From contig NC_009414.2 in assembly GCF_000002875.2 (NCBI RefSeq), positions 473,001 through 537,000 on the forward strand: a stretch of 64,000 nucleotides of DNA. The letters run 5' to 3'. Within the stretch, counting starts at the first letter, position 1. Each line of letters starts with the position of its first letter. The position numbers and the translations under genes are program-made. The notes under the pieces are model-generated. The model was not told the DNA's origin, searched no databases, and worked only from the letters and a program-made list of their open reading frames with translations. Positions 53,457 to 62,253 of this stretch are shown here, piece after piece. Origin of the DNA: Leishmania infantum JPCM5 (taxonomy: Eukaryota > Euglenozoa > Kinetoplastea > Trypanosomatida > Trypanosomatidae).

Positions 53457-56400
53457 ATGCTACATGAAGTGTACGCTCCTCGCACCGTGGCGGATGTGGC
53501 GTGGAGCCGGCAGAAGATCGTGACACTGTCCACTGTAATCCAGCAGGCACGCGGCAGAGGCAAGGCTTTGTCGAGTGCAGCACCACACATTGTCCTCCTC
53601 TACGGACCTCCTGGCTGCGGCAAGCTTGAAACCTTAAAGGTACTACTGTGCGAGGATGCTGCACTGGTGGATGCTCCTGTGCTCGCAACCCACAGCACGT
53701 CTCACGCTGGCCCAGGTGCAACATTGCAGTTGGCTCAGTGCCATAGCACGTCCTTTCACATCTTTCACACGTGCGAGGCCACCGTACCTGCTTATGCGCA
53801 GTACTTGAATAGCGTCGTTTCCTATTGTCGAGGCCAGCTGGGTGGCGGCGAGCTGCAGCTGCCGTCTCTCACCGAATCACCGGCAAGCTGCATGAGCAGC
53901 GGCGGCCGCAGCAGCTCTGCGGGTAGCCGCGCTGGCACCATGGCAGGAAGCGCAGGCTCGACAGAGTTGTCGACAAATCATGCGCACATCATCAAGTTCT
54001 ACGGTGAGCCCGCATCCCACGCGCTGCATCGTTGCACGCTCTTGTTCCTCAGAGAGTACGAGGAGCTGCGTGCCATGGCACAGCACGAAGAGCAGGAGCA
54101 GGGACCACTCCTTTCGTCCGGCACACGTGTGGGCAGGCGATTGTGTCTGATGCAGCATCTTCGCCGCAACCTCATCTTTTTCCTTCACACCACGCACGAC
54201 ACACACAACGATAAGCTCGACCTGAGCACATCTTTCCCATCCACGCTGCTCCAAAGCCCTGCGGTGGAGCTGTTCCATTGCACACCGATAACGGAGATCA
54301 ACCTGCGCAAGCGACTGCAGAGCATTTTGGATGTAGAGGTGCAGCGGCATGCGCAGAAGCGGCGGTGGGCAGCGAGCACGGCCGCGATGAGCTGTTTTGA
54401 CAATTCTCTGTCTTCATCGTCCACCGTGCCACCGTCTGCGTCTCTCACGAGCGCTCGGCGTACCACAAAGGCGAAGCGGAAGGCGTCTACACCCACATCT
54501 GCGGCTGTGATCGCGACTGCAACTGCTTGCACTGCATCCTCTAGTATTGATCTCATAGACCCAGAGACGTTGAACGCCATCGTGGCGGGCAGCCAGGGCG
54601 ACATCCGCCAAGCCCTCCTGCAAGTACAGTGGTTGTGCCTAATGCCTGCGTCGAACTCACTAGTCCCGGCGGCACACCAGAGTGGCGAGTCAGTCGAAGG
54701 AGCATGGAGCCAGGCAGCGCAAGCTGCCGCGACGATCTGGATGAGGCTGGAAAAGCAGCGATTGGCGGCCCGCCAGGGTGTTGTGGCAGCCAGCGCCGGC
54801 GTCGCTGACGCTCGCGTGCTCTCGCTGAGTGGTACCACGGACGTCGGACTGAGCATCTACGCCTCGCATTCGACGCCGTGTGTATCTCCCGCTAAACCGG
54901 CTTCGAAAGCATCCGGAGTAGTGCACCGGGAAGGCAAGGATGAAGACGGCGAGATCGACAGCGAGCGTGAGAGTGACGTTGTAGAGGAGGTAAGCTCTAA
55001 GGGCTCTGGCGAAACGGTCCACATATTTTCTTCCGCCGAATTCACCAGTTTTCCTGAACCACAGACATCCCGCAATGGCGACGACAAAACGCATGCCAAG
55101 GTAGGTGGTGCAGCCTCCCGCAAACGGCCCCGCCAGCCGTCGTCACCGCCCGCAGTGAACATGCTGTCATTGCTTGATTCGCAGATGGAGCGCATGCAGG
55201 CAATGGCCGATGTGGATGGCCAAAGAAGACGCGGCCCAAAAAGCAGGGCGGGCCGCTTTGCACATCGAGGCGCGGCACCTCCGGCGTCTGCCACTGGGTC
55301 GCAGCAACGCAGCGTCCTTCCGATGACGAGGGACGAGTACCTCGGCCTCTCTCACGCCATCGGCCGGTTACTCACACAGAAGTACTGCATCGATGAGGTG
55401 CTGGGCACTTTAAATGTGCCACCGCGCAAGATACTGGACTACCTGACGAACAACCAAATTCGCTACTTTGGCGATGATCAGCTGCCTCAGTACGCACGCT
55501 GCATCGACGCCGCGAGTGACGCAGACGCGTTGCGGGCCTCGGAGCTGAGTGGTAGCTTCGCTGGCGTGCCGAACGCCGCTGCGCTGCGTGAGCGCCGTCA
55601 GCTGGCCGACCGCACCACCGCTGGCGAGAACCTCGGCAACATGGGACGATTACTGGAGTCCATTGCGCTTCAGCTATTTCACCTCACGTACCGCGCGATT
55701 CAGACCGAGGTGCGCCCGCCGCCAGGCTTCGTCGCTCAGGAGCCGCCGCCATACCTTCGTCTGGCGTATCCGCGCCTCCGCGACATTTCTTACAGCGCGA
55801 TGCCCTATTCGATGCGCAGAGGGGAGGATCGCACCGAAGCAGATCCCGCTGCCTACATTAGTGAGCGGGAGTGGGTCCAGCAGGCCCTCGCGCGGCTCGA
55901 GAGTGTGCCCGCAGTAGGTGCCCGTGGACCTTCTGCAAGCTACGGCAGCGACAGTAACCGACGACGCCGCTTCGACGCCGGTGCTGGCGGCGGCTCATCA
56001 TCACATGCGACGCTCACACCACGTATCCAGGCGGAAGAGGTGGACGTTTTGCGTGAGGGGTTGCCTGACCTGCTGTACCGCTGCGGCAGCACCGAGGCTG
56101 TGCTGCTCGACTACTACGCCTTAGCCCCTTATATTCTGCTCACCGTGAGCCCTCCGCTGCCGCTGCAGTCGTCCCATGCGGAGCGCATTCCGGCCTCTGC
56201 TGCGTTGGCGTCGCTGTCGCAAGCCTGTGAAGGGACAAACACGACGGCGCAGAGCCGTGGCGTGCACATTGCGCCAGACGCACCGTCCCTGCCATCATGC
56301 TCACCCGGCACATCTACGATGCTTACCACGGCACCCCGTCGCACGGTATTTCGATTCGCATCGTCTTCCTTGTCAGCGTCGGCGCCGCCATTGCCGGTGC

Positions 56401-56630
56401 CCTCTGCTCACTCTGTGCACAAGAGACCGTGCCTGCGCCCCTGCACGCCCTTGCAGATGGCGATTCTGCAGCGTGGCCGCAACCCTGCCACGGCTCAGCT
56501 CCGAAGCGACCTTTTTGTGTTGTCCACAGACGGCGTTGGCGACAGGACTGCCGGCGCTGCGACGGAGAGCAGTGCGGAGCGCCCGCTAATCCCACCCGGG
56601 GACGAGATCGAAGACATCGACGAGGACTAG
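53457..56630 (+). CDS. RAD17-like checkpoint clamp loader
   Basis: The 1057-residue protein resembles the large subunit of the RFC-like complex that loads the 9-1-1 clamp at damaged DNA. Matching features: the N-terminal YAPRTVADVAWSRQKI segment, a P-loop (HIVLLYGPPGCGKLETL, residues 44-60), FFLHTTHD followed by ELFHCTPITEINLRKRLQSI, the sensor-2-like NAIVAGSQGDIRQALLQVQW, and later LGLSHAIGRLLTQKYCID and LDYLTNNQIRYFGDD, as in RAD17 C-terminal domains. Long low-complexity inserts make it larger than the 670-residue human protein. Odd points: Walker A has GKL where GKT/S is expected, and the Walker B region (LLFLREYEEL) lacks the usual Asp. The tail is acidic (IEDIDED). The frame is open upstream but 53457 is its first ATG. 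Other RFC/AAA+ relatives are possible. Confidence 0.7.
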   Translation: MLHEVYAPRTVADVAWSRQKIVTLSTVIQQARGRGKALSSAAPHIVLLYGPPGCGKLETLKVLLCEDAALVDAPVLATHSTSHAGPGATLQLAQCHSTSFHIFHTCEATVPAYAQYLNSVVSYCRGQLGGGELQLPSLTESPASCMSSGGRSSSAGSRAGTMAGSAGSTELSTNHAHIIKFYGEPASHALHRCTLLFLREYEELRAMAQHEEQEQGPLLSSGTRVGRRLCLMQHLRRNLIFFLHTTHDTHNDKLDLSTSFPSTLLQSPAVELFHCTPITEINLRKRLQSILDVEVQRHAQKRRWAASTAAMSCFDNSLSSSSTVPPSASLTSARRTTKAKRKASTPTSAAVIATATACTASSSIDLIDPETLNAIVAGSQGDIRQALLQVQWLCLMPASNSLVPAAHQSGESVEGAWSQAAQAAATIWMRLEKQRLAARQGVVAASAGVADARVLSLSGTTDVGLSIYASHSTPCVSPAKPASKASGVVHREGKDEDGEIDSERESDVVEEVSSKGSGETVHIFSSAEFTSFPEPQTSRNGDDKTHAKVGGAASRKRPRQPSSPPAVNMLSLLDSQMERMQAMADVDGQRRRGPKSRAGRFAHRGAAPPASATGSQQRSVLPMTRDEYLGLSHAIGRLLTQKYCIDEVLGTLNVPPRKILDYLTNNQIRYFGDDQLPQYARCIDAASDADALRASELSGSFAGVPNAAALRERRQLADRTTAGENLGNMGRLLESIALQLFHLTYRAIQTEVRPPPGFVAQEPPPYLRLAYPRLRDISYSAMPYSMRRGEDRTEADPAAYISEREWVQQALARLESVPAVGARGPSASYGSDSNRRRRFDAGAGGGSSSHATLTPRIQAEEVDVLREGLPDLLYRCGSTEAVLLDYYALAPYILLTVSPPLPLQSSHAERIPASAALASLSQACEGTNTTAQSRGVHIAPDAPSLPSCSPGTSTMLTTAPRRTVFRFASSSLSASAPPLPVPSAHSVHKRPCLRPCTPLQMAILQRGRNPATAQLRSDLFVLSTDGVGDRTAGAATESSAERPLIPPGDEIEDIDED

Positions 56631-58004
56631 GGCCCACAGGTGGGATCGTGTGGGCGAGGAAGGGGGATGAAAGTCAGGATGCGCCGCTGTGGCTGTGCGT
56701 ATGCGCCGGTCAAACAAATTGGAGCGAGAGCGTCAGCAGTGCACGATACACGACACTCGTATGGGGTGGAGTGCGAGAGATACTCACATGAAACAGGTCT
56801 TTTCCACTTCTTTTCGACCGGGGCGATGGCGATGATGGTGATGTGCTGAGGGAGGGGTACTGCTGCTCCGCAGCTCTCCTCTAGCTCCATGAAGCTGTGT
56901 AGCCGCAGGCCGCTCAGCAATGCCAAGGTGCGTTTATCCATCGCTTTCGGCTAAGCTTCTGAGCAGGTGGAAGAATGCACACCTAGCGGCATCCCACGAT
57001 TGATTTGGCCCTCGATTGTTTGCCTGGCGAACATTTGGACGAAGAAAAAGGGAAAGGTGTGGGAAGGGACCTCGAATGACCTCATGTTGTCCTTAACACA
57101 TCCGCAAGACGGCTTCCTCTCGAGGGTTTCTGTAGCATCTATGACGATGTGCCTCTTGCGAGACCGCACTTTCAGCGCAACCCCCACTAATGGCGGAGTA
57201 TAGTGCGCCTCTGTACCGGCGTGACTGTCTGTGGGCGGTGGGGGAGGGGACATACCTCTTCGCCTCCCCCCATTCCTCCACTGTGCCGCCGCGACGGCAT
57301 TCCTGTCTTCCTCCCTCGGTGTCTATCTTACCCCCTTTTTTCGTCTTGCTTTCACTGCGCCCAACAAGTCCACACACGCGCACTGACGCCCTTACCGACG
57401 GCACCTGTCGACCACAACGCGAAACTGCTCCAACGAGTCTGCTCGTCACGGCCTCTTTTTGATGCATGGAAACACGCCCACTCACGGAGCTCCGCATATC
57501 TCTTCCTTGTCTCTCCAAGGCAGTGCATCTCCATCCCCCATTCTCTCTCCTACGAACGCACGCGCGCATACCTAGTCACCTTTATCTCGATTAGCGCATG
57601 TGCCGTCGTTGCAGTCACGCACCTCTGCACCCCTCTTCTTCGCCCCTTATAGTGTTGCATGTGTGTCCGCCTCTTCCTTCTCGCCCTTTCGCGCTGTTTT
57701 TCTTTTCGTTTTGCTCTTTTTTTTTTGGACAGGCTGCCTGCCTGTGATTCTTCTATCGTGCGTTGTGTGCGCCTCAGGTCAACCACACCCCGCCTCACGG
57801 AATTATCGGGCCAAGCGAATATTTTCTGTCCCCATCATCGCACCACCTCTCCCCTGTCCCCGCCGCTCTCCCTGTGCTCAGAGAGCTTGACTCGCTGCAG
57901 CCCTTTGCCCGCTCTTCTCTACTCACCTTCCAGAGTAGCGTTTTTTTCCTTTGTGGCGGCGGCTACGCGCGGCCCAAACTAACGGCAAACCCTGCGAGCG
58001 AAGA
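56631..58004. other. Intergenic region between the RAD17-like and decarboxylase genes
   Basis: No gene seen. T/C-rich DNA dominates from about 57240 onward; the likely acceptor for the next gene is at 57932-57933. Confidence 0.6.
57932..57933 (+). promoter_or_regulatory. Candidate spliced-leader acceptor of the decarboxylase gene
   Basis: A C/T-rich segment (about 57899-57930) ends in TTCCAG, 72 nt before the ATG at 58005. Confidence 0.45.
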
Positions 58005-58976
58005 ATGGCCTCTCCAGAGTCGCCTCAGACCTCTCTGCCGAGCGAGGAGAAGTACCCCTCGGTGCATCTGTTGCTTCTAATCACGGGCAGTGTCGCAGCA
58101 ATCAAGACAGGGCTGCTGCTGGATCAGCTCTCGACAGAGCGGTGCAACATCCGCATTGCCGCTACAAAGGCTGCATTTCACTTTCTCCGTCGCGCACAGC
58201 CGTCCAAGACGGGCATCCCGTTTCAGAGCATCATCACGGACGAGCAGGAGTGGAGTGAGTGGCAGGCAATGAACGATGCCGTGGTGCACATTGAGCTGCG
58301 CCGATGGGCAGACCTCGTTGTGATTGCTCCACTCAACGCGAACACGCTCGCCAAGGTGGCGACAGGGCTGTGCGACAACTTGGTCTCGAGTGTCATGCGG
58401 GCGTGGGAGGTGAAGCAGAAGCCGGTGATCCTGTGCCCGGCCATGAACACCGCCATGTGGACGCACCCCATTACGGCAAAACAGCTGAATCAGCTGGCGG
58501 AGTGGTACTGCGATCCAGACGCGCGGAGCTGCACATCATGCACTAACATGATCAAGACCAGCTTTCCGGTAGGCGACAGCTGCGCGTCGCCTTCGAGGGC
58601 CGTTGTAAAGGAAAGCGCGGAGACAAACGGGAGAGAGGCTGAGGATAGCGCGACGACGGCGATAAACACCTCCTCTTCGTCGGCCGCGGTGACTGCCGGC
58701 GCCGTTGCTGCTGCTACTGCGCGTGGCCCTCCGCTCCCTGTGACGCTGCGTGAATCGATGTATCAGGTTGTTGGTCCTGAGAGCAAGCGCCTGGCTTGTG
58801 GCGACATCGGGATCGGCGGTATGGCTAGCGTCGAGGAGATCGCGCTGCACATTCGCCACACAATGAAGCTTATTCGAGATGAGAAGCGGCGTTGCTTTCA
58901 AGAGGCGCCGGTGCGGCGCGAGGCGGAAGCTGGAGGCACTCAACCTGTGGCACACCCTCCTCAGGAGACGCACTAG
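58005..58976 (+). CDS. Phosphopantothenoylcysteine decarboxylase (PPCDC/HAL3 flavoprotein family)
   Basis: The 323-residue FMN flavoprotein should decarboxylate 4'-phosphopantothenoylcysteine to phosphopantetheine in coenzyme A synthesis. The family core is clear: LLLITGSVAAIKT (FMN phosphate loop, about 22-35), VVHIELRRWADLVVIAPLNANTLAK with the active-site His (H95), GLCDNL, the substrate clamp PAMNTAMW (145-152), and KRLACGDIGIGGMA with the catalytic Cys (C265). Between the clamp and the Cys is a roughly 80-residue insert (about 167-250) of Ser/Ala/Thr-rich sequence with CTSC, absent from the 200-residue human enzyme. The start at 58005 is the first ATG. The last 27 residues look unlike the family, and another frame continues in a coding-like way to 59119, so a C-terminal frameshift is possible. 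Confidence 0.93.
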   Translation: MASPESPQTSLPSEEKYPSVHLLLLITGSVAAIKTGLLLDQLSTERCNIRIAATKAAFHFLRRAQPSKTGIPFQSIITDEQEWSEWQAMNDAVVHIELRRWADLVVIAPLNANTLAKVATGLCDNLVSSVMRAWEVKQKPVILCPAMNTAMWTHPITAKQLNQLAEWYCDPDARSCTSCTNMIKTSFPVGDSCASPSRAVVKESAETNGREAEDSATTAINTSSSSAAVTAGAVAAATARGPPLPVTLRESMYQVVGPESKRLACGDIGIGGMASVEEIALHIRHTMKLIRDEKRRCFQEAPVRREAEAGGTQPVAHPPQETH

Positions 58977-60124
58977 TCCCAGATGCAGCCTCCCCCCACG
59001 GCACGTGTGATGGCGACGCGAGCCGCAGTGGTGAAGCGCTGTCGCAGGCGAAGGTGAAGGGACAGTGGACCGGCAAAGCAGTCGGAGGCAAGCGGCTAGC
59101 GAGGAAGATCAAAGTCTAGCACAGAGCTAATGCAGATGCGGTTCCATTCTCTTCTTGTATGGGCAGCAGTCCTTCCTCCCCCCACACACACCTCCCGCCT
59201 CCCCACAACCTCGCACCTCACCGTCTTCTTCGGCTCTGCCGCGTGCCATCTTGAGATTGATGATGCCTGTGTGTGCTGTGTAAAAAAAAAACCTTCACCG
59301 CCGCGGCTCTGCTTATCTTCCGTTCGCTCTTCTTTTTAATCTCACCACCACACCATCGTCTGAGCGTGGGCGGAGGAGGGCGGCGGCGGCGATACCCTAC
59401 GTTAACGGAAGCAGGCGAGCATTTTTCTTCACAAGCGACGCGGATTCGCACGCCATCAGCGAGGCATGATGGAGAGCAAGTTAGCAAGACCCTTCTTTTT
59501 TCGCTTGTTGTGCGCCGTGCGAAAATTGTGCATAGACGGGCGGTGGCGCCCTCTCTGCTCTTCATCTCAAACAGGGGAGCGGTAGCAGATGTGGAGGTTC
59601 GACGTACAAGTAGGAGGAGAGCCGGTGTCTCGCCGCGCTCGCTGCACGTTTGAGTTTTTGCGTTTCTTCGCCTGATGGGTGAGAGCGCCAATCCGTGCTG
59701 CTCCTCGACCTCAGCGAGGTCACCGAACGCACGAGGCCGGAGAAAACGTGGCGAGACCAGCCTCCCCTTCTTCTCTTACCTTGCCGCCGCCGGCGTATGA
59801 TTCTCTCATCGCATTTTCTGCTCTTCTCCCTTGCTTCCTGTCCGTTCGCTACGCTCGCTACCCCTTCCTCTCAACGCCGGTGCTTTACATATCTATGCAT
59901 CACGTCGCTGCTCATGGACCATTCGCTGTTGAAGAAAAGCGCGGACCCGGTGGCGTGCAACGGATGCTGAGAAGGGACTGCTGCTGTTCCTCACCATTGA
60001 AGGAAGGCGAAAACGAAAGCAAAAAAAAAAGGGACGGGGGATTGCCGCTCTTTCACTGAGAATCGAAAACTTTAACGCGCTGGACGTTGTCGTGTAGCAC
60101 ACGATCGACAACGAAGGGCTTTGT

Positions 60125-60951
60125 GTGTACGCGTGGTGCAGTTCAAACACGAGTGATGCCGGTGCCCGCTCTGACAGGAGTGATAGCAGCTCTGCGTACC
60201 CGCGCATGCAACACCGCTCACACGCCACCAGCACACGTGCCACGACCTACACTCTTCATCTCTCGTACCTTCTCTCAGACACCTGCGACACTGGCGACTT
60301 CAGCTTGACCATCGAGTCCAAATTGCAGAGTGCCGAGACGTAGCAGGGACACTCATTGTATTTCTTCCGCTACGTCAAGCACGCGGATGAGGCCTCCTCG
60401 AAGCGCGGGGGGGGGTGGACCAGCTCGTGGAGGCAGACTTGAAGGGATCGGAGGCGGCTCTTACCAGCAGCACTGCCAAGGATGAGGGCCTCCTGAAGGA
60501 GTGGTCACTCCGCACCCACTACATCGAGCTCGCCTCCATCCAATGCACCAAACTCACTCACAGAAAAAAAAACTCATCGACAAGCGCACAGGCCATCTTT
60601 CCGCAGGCTTCATGGTGAACCCAGGCAACGAATTCATGCACATGGCGGCCGGCACCATCCAATACGACTGCAAGCCACACAATGATCTATAGGGGCCGTC
60701 AGCCTCGACGGCGGCGGCAAAGATGCTGTGACCCAAGCTCATGACCGTGGTGCACGAGGACTTGGCAGGGCTGCTTGTGCACGAGAAGCCGGCTCTGCAT
60801 CGCAAGGTGGTGGCGGCCATACGTGCATTTCACGTGCGCTCCGATGCAGCCATCGGCACTGTGGCCACATTCCGGCAGGCTTTATGCGGTGCGCGACCCG
60901 AACCTGCTCTGCGCCGGCATTCAGGTCGTCAGTGTTCTATCGTTCGCGTGA
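60125..60951 (+). pseudogene. Probable decayed protein-coding gene of unknown identity
   Basis: Gene-like peptide segments follow one another in changing + strand frames. TGDFSLTIESKLQSAET stops at 60343; the same frame continues as GHSLYFFRYVKHADEASS; a frame change occurs at the G run near 60410; DQLVEADLKGSEAAL to TKLTH follows; a second change occurs at the A run near 60563; then LIDKRTGHLSAGFMVNPGN to CKPHNDL (stop 60692), another stop at 60729-60731, VHEDLAGLLVHEKPALHRKV, and after a third change LYAVRDPNLLCAGIQVVSVL. Their normal composition and orderly succession suggest one gene broken by at least three frameshifts and three stops, two at homopolymers. I do not recognise the family. 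Its left boundary is uncertain. Sequencing errors at homopolymers could explain some but not all of the damage. Confidence 0.55.
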
Positions 60952-62049
60952 TTCCTGGCTGAGCTGCATAGCACCAGGAGGTGGCCATGTGCAGCCTGTT
61001 GACGCCTCCTTGACAGCGCAGTTTGAGCGAGTTTTTCGGAAGAGTCTTGTCCTTGCCGGGGAATGTAACAGACAGTTCCCAATGACGAGTCTCTCTGACT
61101 GCACTGCGCGTCGTCGAGATTATCGGCACGGAGTTCACTGCTGCAGCGGCGTACTGCAGCGCACCCGGCGCGAGCGCCACAGGGGAGGGTGCTTGCATGC
61201 CTTTTTGGTTGCAACGCAGCAAAGATGAGCGTCACAGTGCGCTCCTCAGAGCGGGAGGTAAAGATGTGGAGGTGATGCGCCGAAGGCAAACAGTGTGACG
61301 GTAGAGGAGGGCAAGGCAATGCGATCAGCGACGTGTCCTCACGGCCACGCTTCTGTGGAGAGCCGAACGCCTGTGTCCTCTTGGCCGGAGGCCCTGCCAA
61401 ACTGGCGAGTAATGCGCGTTTCTCTCTGCTCTGCCCTGCCCGTCGTGCGCTTGCTTGCTTCGCGAGCGCCTTCTCCTTCGTTTTTTTTCTTTTTTTTTTC
61501 AGGGAGGGGGAGACGGGGCTTGCTCCAAGGGCGCTCCTACCTTCTTCTGCTCGTGGACACTAAGACACACACGCACACACATACACAAGAAAAATACAGA
61601 AAAGGAAATCACCTCTCACAAACACGGAAGAGAGAACAGTTTGGGAGAGCTGGAGGGAGAGCGGAATGGCTCTCTCGATAACGCGCGCGTTGGCCAAGGC
61701 AAACGTGCGCACCCTTGTGGAGCTGCACCTCCGTGTGTGGACCTGCCTCTGTGTCTTTGTGGAAACGCTTCGCTCTGGCGGGTTTCGGCTGCTTCTGTGT
61801 GTCCCTCTAAGGTGTGCGGGGCGGCCTCTTTTTGCGGCAAACGCTGCAATCCCCGAGTACCGCAGCCGATGCGGCTTCTGTCGTGTTGTGCTCATTGCCG
61901 TGGTAACAGAGGCGTTTCAAGTCTCTCTCTCTCCTCTCTCTTCGAAAGTCATTGCTCACCTCCCTCTTTTCGAAAACTGTAGACACTTGAGACGCGGCGC
62001 ACACGCAGAGACGCGCGCAGATTTCTTTTTTTTTTTCGAAACTCCAACC

Positions 62050-62051
62050 AG
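62050..62051 (+). promoter_or_regulatory. Candidate spliced-leader acceptor (distal) of the PUS3-like gene
   Basis: A T-run tract at 62020-62038 is followed by the first AG here. The mRNA would contain a uORF at 62130-62162 and an in-frame upstream ATG at 62140. More proximal AGs at 62195-62196 and 62209-62210 follow a second, weaker tract and would leave only the ATG at 62254. Confidence 0.45.
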
Positions 62052-62253
62052 CCCAGCCCTTCGCGCACACAACGCTTTCGTGTCGAAGAACCAGAGGCGA
62101 CGCATCGCGGCTCTCTGCACCGTTCGGGTATGCGCGCTGATGTATTGTCGGCTGCCCCGTGATTTTCGCCTTTCCCCATACTACTTGCGAACTCAGACAC
62201 CTACGTTCAGCGCACGCAAAACAGAAAGACGAACGAAAAGGCTACAGAGGGGG

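Larger units (their letters stand above)
58977..62253. other. Intergenic region with a decayed gene
   Basis: No intact gene. It contains a probable pseudogene (60125-60951), A/G-rich DNA, CA repeats near 61567-61586, and two pyrimidine tracts with acceptors before the PUS3-like gene. The long open frame that runs from 61666 into that gene is treated as 5' non-coding up to at least 62050. Confidence 0.55.

Noticed and set aside
61666..62253. N-terminal 196 codons of the PUS3-like open frame as part of the protein
   Set aside because: They include a long T tract with a splice acceptor, are low in complexity and lie outside the PUS3 family length; only the part from 62140 is kept as an alternative.
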